64,000 bases of DNA, taken from contig NZ_CANKZA010000002.1 in the NCBI RefSeq assembly GCF_947488465.1, positions 186,001 through 250,000 on the forward strand, read 5' to 3'. Under the pieces are notes generated by a model, which saw nothing but the letters and a program-made list of their open reading frames with translations, searched no databases and was not told where the DNA came from. The position numbers were made by a program, and so were the translations under genes. Shown one piece after another: positions 8,588 through 16,449 of this stretch (position 1 is the stretch's first letter; the number at the start of each line of letters is the position of its first letter). Source of the DNA: an uncultured Microbacterium sp. Its GTDB lineage: Bacteria; Actinomycetota; Actinomycetes; Actinomycetales; Microbacteriaceae.

Positions 8588-9120
8588 CGTCCCGCCTCCG
8601 CCGTGGCAGCCGTGGCAGTGGGATCATCCTTTGCCGCGGTGTGGGTGCGGCGGTGACGGATCCAGAGACTTCCGGCCAGGACGACCACGCCGGCTCCGAG
8701 AGCAACGTCGGCGAGGTTGCCGATGAACCAGTTGCCGTAGGCGAGGAAGTCGGTGACATGGCCGCGCCCGAACGCGGGCGGGGCGAACAGCCGGTCGATC
8801 AGGTTGCCGATCGCGCCGCCCAGGATCAGCCCGATCCCGACCGCCCAGCCGGTGGTGCGGGCGCGCGTGGCGGCGATGATGAGCACGACGGTCGCGGCCA
8901 TCCCCAGCAGGGTGAGCAGCCACGTCGCCCCGGACCCTAGGGACAGGAGCGCTCCGGGGTTGAAAGCGAGCTGCAGACCGAGCAGATTTCCCAGCAGCGG
9001 GATCCGCTCTTCCTCACTCAGGGAGGACAACGCAGCCGCCTTGCTCGCCTGATCAATCAGCACCACTCCTGCTGCCGCGATGCAGGCGAGAGCGAACCTG
9101 CGTGCCTGGTCACGACTCAT
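8584..9120 (-). CDS. lspA: Lipoprotein signal peptidase (signal peptidase II)
   Basis: Aspartyl protease that removes the signal peptide of prolipoproteins. The 178-residue protein has four helices and both catalytic-Asp blocks: GNLIDRLFAP and, after TDFLAYGNWFIGN, the LADVALGAG block. The ATG at 9120 was preferred to one further upstream because it gives the family length and N-terminus (MSRDQARRF) and overlaps copC by only 11 nt. A second lspA inside a metal cluster is common in lead/cadmium resistance loci, so this is probably an accessory copy. Confidence 0.93.
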   Translation of the reverse strand: MSRDQARRFALACIAAAGVVLIDQASKAAALSSLSEEERIPLLGNLLGLQLAFNPGALLSLGSGATWLLTLLGMAATVVLIIAATRARTTGWAVGIGLILGGAIGNLIDRLFAPPAFGRGHVTDFLAYGNWFIGNLADVALGAGVVVLAGSLWIRHRRTHTAAKDDPTATAATAEAGR

Positions 9121-9787
9121 CAGTCGAGTCCTTCCCCGCGGTCGTGTCCCGGGCGGCTCGCGCGGCGTCGGCACGGTCGCGGCGCCGACGTTCCCTGCCG
9201 ACCATCAACACGATGACGAGGGCGCCGCCGAGGATGATCATTCCTCCGACCACAGCGAGGATCGCGAAGGTATCGCCGCCTCCGGAGGTCTCGCCCCCGT
9301 ATCCGTTGTCAGCGGGCGTTACGGTCGCGGTCGCGGTCGGTGCGGGGGTTTGCGGAGCCGTGCTCGGTGTGGCGGCGGGGCTGCTCGGGACGGCGTCGGT
9401 GGGTGCGACGGTGTAGGTGTATTCGCCGCTGATCGGGTGGCCATCACTGGAGACGACTTTCCACCGGACGGTGAATAGCCCGTCCGGCGGGTTCGGGGTG
9501 AGCTGCTGAGTGATGGAGGTGCCATCCTCTGACGGTGCATCGGTGGCAATGTTTTCCCCATCTGAGGCGATCACCTCGACGGCAGCGGATTGCATTCCCG
9601 CAATGAGTTCACCGCTGAAGGAGAGAGTGATTTCCGCGGGTGATGAGGTGAGGGTGGAGTTTGCCTCCGGGTAGGAGGAGACCAGTTCGTCGTGCGCTTG
9701 GGCGGGGGTCGCCACAGCCAACGTCAGTCCCGCTCCAAGGAGAAGGGTGGCCAGGGTGGTGATGAGTGAGCGGCGGGGGTTACGCAT
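9110..9787 (-). CDS. copC: CopC copper-binding domain protein with C-terminal membrane anchor
   Basis: Exported copper-binding protein of the CopC/YcnJ family. The 225 residues comprise a signal peptide ending TPAQA, then a mature N-terminus HDELV whose His can act as a copper ligand, a beta-sandwich (about residues 32-128) with the second His in SDGHPISGEYTY, a Pro/Thr/Ala linker, and one TM helix (FAILAVVGGMIILGGALVIVLMV) with a basic tail. Its partner CopD lies at the far end of the same operon. It overlaps the CDF exporter gene by 8 nt. Confidence 0.92.
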   Translation of the reverse strand: MRNPRRSLITTLATLLLGAGLTLAVATPAQAHDELVSSYPEANSTLTSSPAEITLSFSGELIAGMQSAAVEVIASDGENIATDAPSEDGTSITQQLTPNPPDGLFTVRWKVVSSDGHPISGEYTYTVAPTDAVPSSPAATPSTAPQTPAPTATATVTPADNGYGGETSGGGDTFAILAVVGGMIILGGALVIVLMVGRERRRRDRADAARAARDTTAGKDSTDES

Positions 9788-10691
9788 GGGTGGTGTGTTC
9801 TCCGGGGTGGGATTGCGGTTCGATCTGGAACGTGGCGTGCTCGATGCTCACCGGGAAGTGTTCGGAGACACATTCCTGGAGCTCTTGCAGCAGCCGGGCG
9901 GACTGTTCCGGGGTAAGGGTGTCGTCGACGACGACATGCGCGGTCAGCGTCGGGAGATCTGTGGAGACTTGGGAGGCGTGCAGGTCGTGCACGGCGACCA
10001 CCTGCGGCAGCTCGAGGATGTGTCGGCGTACCTCCGCCAGGTCAAGGCCGGGAGGGGTGGATTCGAGTAGGACGCTTCCGGATGCGCGGAGCAGGATGAC
10101 GGTGCGCGGGATGATCAGGAGCGCGATCAGGATGCCGGCGACCGCGTCTGCCTGATACCAGCCGAGGGTGGCGATCAGGATGGCGCTGACGATGACGCCG
10201 ACGGAGCCAAGTGCGTCATTGAACACCTCGAGGAACGCGGCGCGCATGTTCAGGTTGCGTGTGCGACCGCTCATCAACACCAGCAGGGACGCGATGTTCG
10301 CGACCAGGCCGACGATCCCGAAGAACAACAGGCTGCCCGACGCGATCTCGGGCGGCTCAAATAGTCGCCGTACGCCCTCAACCAGCGCGAAGATCCCCAC
10401 ACCGAGGAGCAGGGCGGCCTGGGCGAGAGCGGCGAGCACTTCCGCACGCCGCAGCCCGAACGTGTACCGGTCAGACGGGGGCCGGTTCATCAAATGCGCG
10501 GCGGTGACCGCCATCGCTAGCCCGATCACGTCGGTCAGCATGTGCGCGGCGTCCACGAGCAGCGCGAGGCTGCCAGTGATGACTGCGCCAATGACTTCAA
10601 TCACGAACACCGATGCGGTGATCGAGAACGCGATCAGCAATCTGTTCCGGGGTGTGGCCTCGCCCGTGTCGTGGCTATGTCCAGCGCCCAT
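9780..10691 (-). CDS. Cation diffusion facilitator (CDF) metal exporter
   Basis: Proton-coupled exporter of divalent metal ions (Zn, Cd or Co), 303 residues. The N-terminus GHSHD is metal-binding in type. Helix 2 carries DAAHMLTD and helix 5 EVFNDALGS, the two halves of the transport site (the usual His of helix 5 is Asn here). The C-terminal domain (about 205-303) includes VVAVHDLHASQVS. It lies 14 nt after the flavin oxidoreductase gene. The metal cannot be fixed from sequence alone, but the linked CmtR and P1B ATPase favour Zn/Cd/Pb. Confidence 0.92.
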   Translation of the reverse strand: MGAGHSHDTGEATPRNRLLIAFSITASVFVIEVIGAVITGSLALLVDAAHMLTDVIGLAMAVTAAHLMNRPPSDRYTFGLRRAEVLAALAQAALLLGVGIFALVEGVRRLFEPPEIASGSLLFFGIVGLVANIASLLVLMSGRTRNLNMRAAFLEVFNDALGSVGVIVSAILIATLGWYQADAVAGILIALLIIPRTVILLRASGSVLLESTPPGLDLAEVRRHILELPQVVAVHDLHASQVSTDLPTLTAHVVVDDTLTPEQSARLLQELQECVSEHFPVSIEHATFQIEPQSHPGEHTTHA

Positions 10692-10705
10692 GATGGTCCC
10701 CTCTC

Positions 10706-11725
10706 TTACGGCCGGTTGATGATGTGGTGTGCGATCGCCGTCGCGTCCGCGGAGACCCCGGCGATGGTGTCGACACCACGGCGGCTGTACTGCGGGAATC
10801 CCGCGACGAACAGGCCAGGTACGGGGGTCGTTGTGCGCCGCGGCCCACGGATGCGTGCGTCATCGGGGAGCCAATCGTCTCCGGGGAGGTAGCCGGTCGC
10901 GAAGATCACCGAACCCGGTGATGCCGTCGTCCCGTCCGCGAGGATCACCGCACCGCCCCGCGCGTCGGTTACCGCGGGGACAACTCGCACCCCGGCCTGC
11001 TGCAGCCGTTCGTAACTATCACCGAACACCGGCTCGGGATGAGGATCCCCGCCGAACAACGGCCGACGCCCGCCGGCGGCCAACGGGGAGTTGGCCAGGG
11101 GTCGGTGCGCGCGGCGGGTACGCACCGCCATGGTCACCGCGTGGGAAGCGGCAAGTTCCCGTGCGATCTGTAAACCGCTGTTGCCGCCGCCGACGATCAG
11201 CACATCCCGGGTCGGAATCTGGCGGGGATATTGGTAGCGGCTGGTATGGATCGCGACACCGGGGACGCTCAATGCGGTGGCCCATTCGGGAAGTCGGGGG
11301 TGGGCGGCAGCGCCCGTGGCGCAGACGATGTTGCGGGTCTGCACCTCACCCGCGGTGGTGGACAGGTGCAGGGTGGTTCCGTCGCCACGTCGCTCGACCC
11401 CGGTGACGCGGATACCCCAGGCTGTTTCGACACCGATCCCGGCCTCGACCACCTTGAGGTAATCGACCATCTCATCCACCTTGGGGTGCAGCCGTTGATC
11501 CCCAGGATGCCGCCGAGTCGGGAGAGCACTGTGTCGGGCGTCGCTGAGCAGCACCATGGAGTGCCACCTTGACGACCAGCTGCGCTGTCCCGCAGCCGCC
11601 GCATCGATCACGACGAAATCCTGTTGCGGCCGCAGCCCTTCCGCGCTCAGCGCCGCAGCGACAGCCAAGCCCGACTGGCCGGCGCCAACGATGATCACCC
11701 GACGGCGCGCAAGACTGGCGAGCAT
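10706..11725 (-). CDS. Flavin-dependent oxidoreductase (FMO/TrxB-like fold)
   Basis: A 339-residue protein with two dinucleotide sites: FAD-binding VIIVGAGQSGLAVA at the N-terminus and NAD(P)-binding VLIVGGGNSGLQIA near residue 165, then the FAD-contact block FVAGFPQYSRRGVDTI. This layout fits flavin monooxygenase-like and YpdA-like reductases; there is no CXXC redox pair. The ATG at 11725 overlaps the dsbA stop as TGATG. The substrate is unknown. In this setting a role in disulfide, persulfide or metal redox chemistry is plausible but inferred only from neighbours. Confidence 0.85.
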   Translation of the reverse strand: MLASLARRRVIIVGAGQSGLAVAAALSAEGLRPQQDFVVIDAAAAGQRSWSSRWHSMVLLSDARHSALPTRRHPGDQRLHPKVDEMVDYLKVVEAGIGVETAWGIRVTGVERRGDGTTLHLSTTAGEVQTRNIVCATGAAAHPRLPEWATALSVPGVAIHTSRYQYPRQIPTRDVLIVGGGNSGLQIARELAASHAVTMAVRTRRAHRPLANSPLAAGGRRPLFGGDPHPEPVFGDSYERLQQAGVRVVPAVTDARGGAVILADGTTASPGSVIFATGYLPGDDWLPDDARIRGPRRTTTPVPGLFVAGFPQYSRRGVDTIAGVSADATAIAHHIINRP

Positions 11726-12387
11726 CACGGGGCCGTGCTCACCGCTTGTGTGATGGCGTCCTCGAGGTCGTTCCACTGCTGCAGCTCCAGCGGTTCCCCC
11801 TCCACGAAGAACGTTGGGGTGCTGGAGACACCCAGCGCCTGACCCTCGTTGAGGTCCATCTCCACCCGGGCCAGCGTCTCGGGGGCCGCGACGGCAGCGT
11901 CGTAGGCGGCCATGTCCAGCCCGAGCTCATCCGCGAATCCGCGGAACAGATCAGCGCGGGATTCTTGTGACTCGCCCCACTCGGCCTGCGTCTCGAACAG
12001 CCGGTGATACATGTCCTCGAACCGGTCCTGCCCGGCTGCGGCCTCCGCAGCTAGGGCCGCGTTGGTGGAGTTGGTGTGACCGGGGAGCGGGAAGTAGCGG
12101 ACGACATAGGTGATCTGCCCCGCAAACTTTTCCCGAATGTCTTCGACGATCGGGTAGAACGCCCCGCACGCTTCACATTCGAAGTCGAGGAACTCCACCA
12201 CCGTGACCGCACCCTCACCCCCGTCGTCCAGAACATGCGAGTTCGGTCGCACCACCGATGCGGGCTCCCCCTCCCCTCCCGGGGAAGGCGTCGAGCGTTG
12301 ATCGACAAGGACATAGATGACCGCCGCCAGGATCAAGGCGACGACGACAGCGACAGTGATCAACGTCACTTTCACAGGAATTTTCAT
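11725..12387 (-). CDS. Membrane-anchored DsbA-like thioredoxin
   Basis: A 220-residue protein: one N-terminal TM helix (VTLITVAVVVALILAAVIYVLV), then a DsbA/thioredoxin_4 domain with active site CEAC in FLDFECEACGAFYP and cis-Pro loop SSTPTFFVEG. It would act outside the membrane as a thiol oxidase or isomerase. The ATG at 12387 was chosen because GGAG lies 7 nt upstream; a start 21 nt earlier is possible. It is coupled by TGATG to the flavin oxidoreductase gene. With CcdA and TlpA it forms a possible thiol relay. Confidence 0.9.
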   Translation of the reverse strand: MKIPVKVTLITVAVVVALILAAVIYVLVDQRSTPSPGGEGEPASVVRPNSHVLDDGGEGAVTVVEFLDFECEACGAFYPIVEDIREKFAGQITYVVRYFPLPGHTNSTNAALAAEAAAGQDRFEDMYHRLFETQAEWGESQESRADLFRGFADELGLDMAAYDAAVAAPETLARVEMDLNEGQALGVSSTPTFFVEGEPLELQQWNDLEDAITQAVSTAP

Positions 12388-12487
12388 GGGGGCACTCCGA
12401 ACGGTCACGACACGTGGGCATGATAGAAATCTCCCCGGCAGGCACGCCGGAGAAGGTCGCCACCACAGGCGGGTGGCGTGCCAGGTG

Positions 12488-12925
12488 TCAGGTTCGGGAA
12501 ATGCTCAACTGTGTCAGCGAAAACGCCGCGGCGCGGGGCGGTACTGACGCGGGCAACAGCGCTCTCAGCAGCGGCAGCAGTCCTCGTTCAGGCTGCGGAC
12601 GCCGGGTGCGATGCACCCACCGGGTCACTACGACCAGCAGCAGCCCACACAACACCCCGAGCACACACACCGCGACGCCCAGCAGTGCGGGACTCGTCGT
12701 TCCCTGATCGATCACCGGAGTACCAGCAGCGATGGGCGCGATGTGCGCGTCCACATGCTCCGTGACGGACGACGCGGTCGGTGCGGCTGCCTCGGGTTCG
12801 GTGTGGGTCGCCATCCACGCGCCGACGATCAGCAGCAACGCGAGCGCCACACTCGTAATGATCCTCGTTATCAGCAGACGCTCGCTCAGAATCACAGCAT
12901 CCTGTGTTCGAGCGGCCGAAATCAT
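12488..12925 (-). CDS. Uncharacterised two-helix membrane protein
   Basis: A 145-residue protein starting MISAARTQDAVILS, with TM helices at LITRIITSVALALLLIVGAWM and LLGVAVCVLGVLCGLLLVVVTRW. Between them is a short external loop with His and Glu (TEPEAAAP, EHVDAHIAP). The layout resembles DUF6153-type proteins found beside DUF305 and copper genes in actinobacteria, but I cannot confirm the family. The start lies 10 nt after the ATPase stop; an upstream GTG (12946) that overlaps the ATPase is an alternative. Confidence 0.6.
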   Translation of the reverse strand: MISAARTQDAVILSERLLITRIITSVALALLLIVGAWMATHTEPEAAAPTASSVTEHVDAHIAPIAAGTPVIDQGTTSPALLGVAVCVLGVLCGLLLVVVTRWVHRTRRPQPERGLLPLLRALLPASVPPRAAAFSLTQLSISRT

Positions 12926-12935
12926 CCTTCGCAGT

Positions 12936-15070
12936 CTACCTTCCACTATTCGAGGTCACTACATCCCGCGTCATACCGTCGAGAGCGCAGGCTCTGGCGG
13001 CTGGAATAACGTTGCGGGCCAGAGCAGGACGCCGGGCCGCACGGACACCGTTGAGGATCACGACGACTTCGGCGATCTCGTGCACCAACACGACACCTGC
13101 GAGCCCAAGCACGCCGAACAGCGCGAGCGGGAACAGCACGATGATGATCGCCAACGCCAGGACGATGTTCGCAGTCATGATCCGCCGACCCCGCTTCGCA
13201 TGCGCGAGCGCACCAGAGATGAGGCGCAGGTCATGCCCGGTGAAGGCAACATCGGCGGACTCGATCGCCGCGGCAGACCCCTTCACTCCCATCGCAATCC
13301 CCACTGTCGCCGTCGCGAGAGCGGGGGCATCGTTGATGCCGTCTCCGACCATCGCTATGGGGCGCGATGCGACGAGCGCGGCGATCGCGTCGGCTTTGTC
13401 TTTGGGGAGCTGCTCAGCGCGGACGTCAGTGATTCCGGCCTCACGGGCGATGGCACGGGCTGTGCGGTCATTGTCGCCGGTGAGCATGATCGTCTGAATG
13501 TTCTGGGCGTGCAGCAGTCGCACCGTCTCAGGGGACTCGGCCCGCAGTTCGTCGCGCACCCCGATCAGCCCGGCGATCTGCCCGTCTGCCTCGACTACGA
13601 CGACGGTCATACCTCGGGCGGCCATCGACTCCGCGGTCACAGCAAGGCCACCCGGGTTCAGCCAGCGTGCGTTGCCCACCCGGACGATTCGACCACCGAT
13701 GCGGCCGGTGATGCCGCATCCTGCGTCCTCCACAACATCCGTCGCGTTTACGGGATCTTGGGCCGCGGCGGTGATGGCCGCAGCGAGGGGGTGCGTGCTG
13801 GTGGACTCGACCGCTGCGGCCCAGCCGAGGACGTCGTGGCGGGTGACGCCCGTGGCGGTCTGGACGTCGACGACGGTGGGCTCGTTTCGGGTAAGGGTGC
13901 CGGTCTTGTCGAACGCGACCTGGCGGATGGTGCCGAGCTGCTCGAATGCCTCCCCCGACTTGATCACGACACCGAACTTCGAGGCGGCCCCGATCGCGCT
14001 GACCACCGTTACCGGCACGGCGATCGCCAACGCACATGGGGAGGCCGCGACCAAGACGACAAGTGCACGCTCGATCCACGTCCACGGGTCACCGATGACC
14101 ACCCCGAACAACGCCACCAGGGCTGCGGCGATGAGCACTGCGGGAACTAGTGGGCGGGCGATGCGGTCTGCCAGCCGCGCCCGGTCGCCCTTGCGGGCAT
14201 GGGCCTGCGCCACCAGGGCCACGATCTGGTTGAGGGAGTTGTTCCGACCGTCCGCGGTCGCTTCGATCCGCAGTGTCGCCGCCCCATTCACCGACCCCGC
14301 AGCGACCGGGTCGCCCGGTCCAACATCGACCGGGATGGACTCGCCCGTCACGGCGGATGTGTCCAGGCTCGACCGACCCTCCACCACAACACCATCGGTC
14401 GCGACCCGTTCGCCGGCGCCGACGACCAGGATGTCCAACTCACGCACGTCGGCCGCGGGAATCGTCACATCGCCGGTGAGGCGAGAGACGCGCACCGTCT
14501 CCGGGATCAGCGACAGGAGTGCCCGCAGCCCCTCCTTGGCACGGTCCATCGCCCGGTCCTCGAGTGCCTCGGCGAGGGAGAACAGGAACGCGAGGGCCGC
14601 GGCCTCCCCGACATGGCCAAGCAACACCGCCCGACTGCGGCGATCGTCATCAGCAGCGCAACACCGAGGCGCCCACGCAGCAACCGGCCGATCGCCCCGG
14701 GAACGAACGTGTACGCGCCAGCGAGCAGTGCCACCCACAGGAGCACCAGGCCCGGAATGTGCAGCCCCGACCACTCGAGCGCATAGCCGACCACCAAAAA
14801 CACGCCCGCGAGCGCCGAAGGCAACAACGCCACATCCCGCCACCACGGCGGGCGAACCTCGGGGATCCCATCAGTCACCGCTGCCGACGCCGAGAGGGCC
14901 GGGCCGCAACAGGCGTCGCCGTCGTCATGCACGCGAGACTTAGCAGCGGCCGATTCAACCTCGCTCGGAGCGCAGCATGCGTCGCCCACCGCAAGGGATC
15001 GAGCGAGCTCGATCCTGCGGACAGTGCCGGTCTTGCGTGGCTCGTCCGGCCCGCAGCACTCCTCGCTCAT
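12936..15070 (-). pseudogene. P1B-type heavy-metal ATPase, split by a -1 frameshift
   Basis: Metal-exporting ATPase of about 711 residues once the frame is restored. The N-terminal tail has three Cys pairs (EECCGPDE, DACCAPSE, DACCGPAL). Later motifs are VTGES, SPC in the metal helix (VAASPCALAIAVPV), FDKTGTLTRNEP (phosphorylated Asp), the HP dipeptide STHPLAAA, MLTGDNDRTA and MVGDGINDAPA. The SPC rather than CPC motif marks the P1B-4-like subgroup. The frame is lost in the G run 14630-14632: the upstream frame reads on to a stop at 14507, while the downstream frame resumes at 14630 with AVLLGHVGEAAALAF. It overlaps cmtR as ATGA. It may be a real mutation or a base-call error. Confidence 0.85.
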
Positions 15071-15405
15071 GCGCAGGTGCAACTCTCTCCCGCGCAGCAG
15101 CCAGGCTCCACATAGAGCACAACCTGCAACAGTTCGTTCAGCGCGGGCGCCAGGTGCGCGTCAGCAAGCCGGTACCAGGATCGGCGACCATCCGGGACAG
15201 CCTCGACCAAGCCGCAGCCGCGCAGACAAGCCAGCTGATTCGACATCACCTGACGAGACACCCCCAGCGCATCGGCCAGATCAGACGGATGCGCAGGCGC
15301 CTCCCGCAGCGCGAGGAGGATCCCCACCCGCGTCGCATCTGACAGTGCGTGACCCAGACGAGCGAGAGCAGCAGTGTGCGTAACGGACGCGACGGCGATG
15401 GACAT
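15067..15405 (-). CDS. cmtR: CmtR-type ArsR/SmtB cadmium/lead sensor
   Basis: Winged-helix repressor released from DNA by Cd(II) or Pb(II). The 112 residues include the DNA-binding helix SRQVMSNQLACLRGC. The pair of Cys in LACLRGCGLVEA (C-x3-C) matches the CmtR metal site, and a Cys-rich C-terminus (GCCAGESCTCA) supplies further thiols. It is first in the operon and overlaps the ATPase it would control (ATGA), as in mycobacterial cmtR-cmtA. No ribosome site precedes the ATG; a TACATT hexamer 7 nt upstream suggests a leaderless mRNA. Confidence 0.92.
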   Translation of the reverse strand: MSIAVASVTHTAALARLGHALSDATRVGILLALREAPAHPSDLADALGVSRQVMSNQLACLRGCGLVEAVPDGRRSWYRLADAHLAPALNELLQVVLYVEPGCCAGESCTCA

Positions 15406-15436
15406 GCCAATTAATGTACAGCAATCCGTGAATTAA
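15406..15436 (-). promoter_or_regulatory. cmtR promoter with candidate operator dyad
   Basis: On the minus strand a TACATT hexamer (15418-15413) lies 7 nt before the cmtR ATG. Around it the words TTAAT (15436-15432) and ATTAA (15415-15411) form an A/T-rich dyad with a 16-nt spacer, unusual in this GC-rich DNA and of the kind ArsR/SmtB repressors bind. Autoregulation by CmtR is inferred. Confidence 0.5.
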
Positions 15437-15453
15437 AGACTTGCTGAATATCG

Positions 15454-15501
15454 GAATCCCGGTGAGGGACACCCCGTTAGGGATGTCCCTCACCGGGATT
15501 C
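15454..15501. terminator. 18-bp perfect hairpin between DUF305 gene and cmtR
   Basis: Left arm 15454-15471 and right arm 15484-15501 are exact reverse complements (core CCCGGTGAGGGACA), with a 12-nt loop. It starts two bases after the DUF305 stop on that gene's downstream side and lies just upstream of the cmtR promoter. It probably terminates the DUF305 transcript and insulates the operon. A U-rich tail is lacking on both sides, as is common in actinobacteria. Confidence 0.8.
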
Positions 15502-15502
15502 G

Positions 15503-16111
15503 TTAGAGCTGTGCGAGCAGCTCCTGCATGGTGGCGATCTCCGCGGTCTGCGTCGCGACGATGGTCTGTGCCGACGCAACCGCATCCGCGTTCTGGCCGT
15601 TGTCAACTTCGTCTTGCGCCATCGTGATGGCACCTTCGTGGTGCATCGTCATCTGCTCGAGGAACAGCCGGGACGCGTCAGCGCCGGTAGCAGCGTCGAG
15701 GGATTGCATGTCCTCGTCGCTCATCATCCCGGCGCCGTGGTCCATGCCGTACATGGAGTCGGTGTCGCTGTCCGCGCCCCACTCGTCCAGCCATCCCTGT
15801 AGCTGCTCGATTTCAGGCTGCTGAGCAGCTTTAATCTCTTCGGCCAGGGTGAGGACGTTCTCGTCGATGCCGTCTTTGGCGAGGATCATGTCTGCCATCT
15901 CGACCGCTTGCTGGTGATGCGGGATCATCATCTGCGCGAACATCACGTCCGCGTCGTTGAAGTCCGCCATCACTGCGGAGGGTGAAGAGCTGCTGCCGTG
16001 ATCCATCCCCGGTATGGACTCCGAGCTGGATTCGGTCCCACCAGCGCAGCCGGCAAGAGTGAGGGCGGTGGCCAGGGCCAGTGCGGCGGTCGCCGCGGTA
16101 CGAATGTTCAT
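15503..16111 (-). CDS. DUF305 lipoprotein
   Basis: Exported His/Met-rich protein of the DUF305 family (ferritin-like helical pair), often found with copper-handling genes. The 202 residues include a signal peptide, lipobox LAGCAGG, then GMDHGSS. The two family His motifs are MMIPHHQQAVEMADM and MTMHHEGAITMAQ, with YGMDHGAGMM between them. The ATG at 16111 has GGAG 7 nt upstream; longer readings are not supported. It is separated from cmtR by a hairpin, so it is probably a separate transcript. As a lipoprotein it would depend on LspA and Lnt. Confidence 0.92.
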   Translation of the reverse strand: MNIRTAATAALALATALTLAGCAGGTESSSESIPGMDHGSSSSPSAVMADFNDADVMFAQMMIPHHQQAVEMADMILAKDGIDENVLTLAEEIKAAQQPEIEQLQGWLDEWGADSDTDSMYGMDHGAGMMSDEDMQSLDAATGADASRLFLEQMTMHHEGAITMAQDEVDNGQNADAVASAQTIVATQTAEIATMQELLAQL

Positions 16112-16405
16112 CAGGGTTCTCCAAAAGGGGTACGTGAAAAAGGGCGCCGGTCGGTCGACCAGGCCTATGGCAGAAGAGCCCGGCAGAGTTACCGCAGGCT
16201 CCACCGCATCACGTACGGCTAATGCAGAGAACCGTCAGAGAGGGCGGGTGCGGGCCGGGGACACCAGGAGAGGGAAGCCCGCCGGCCGATCCTCGCTTTG
16301 CAGTATGAATCGGCCTGACTTTGGTTCCTATGGTGAGGCTTGTCCGGATGTGTGGGCTGAGCGCAGACCACTCGGGAGGTCAGACGCGAGACACCGGGGT
16401 TCGGC
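16112..16405. other. Non-coding stretch upstream of the DUF305 gene
   Basis: About 290 bases without a convincing gene on either strand; short open frames here are arginine/serine-rich shadow sequence. It must hold the promoter of the DUF305 gene, for which GGAG is visible close to the start. I see no clear operator. It ends at the large palindrome 16406-16441 and may form part of the island edge. Confidence 0.5.
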
Positions 16406-16441
16406 TGTGGGCCGGCCCGCCTCGAGGCGGGCCGGCCCACA
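16406..16441. terminator. 36-bp perfect palindrome after the membrane hydrolase gene
   Basis: The arms 16406-16423 and 16424-16441 (core GGGCCGGCCCGCCTC) are exact reverse complements with no spacer, centred on CTCGAG. It begins 9 bases after the stop of the hydrolase gene on the minus strand, the position of a factor-independent terminator, though a loopless 18-bp palindrome could also be a protein-binding or recombination site. Confidence 0.7.
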
Positions 16442-16449
16442 CAGTCCGG

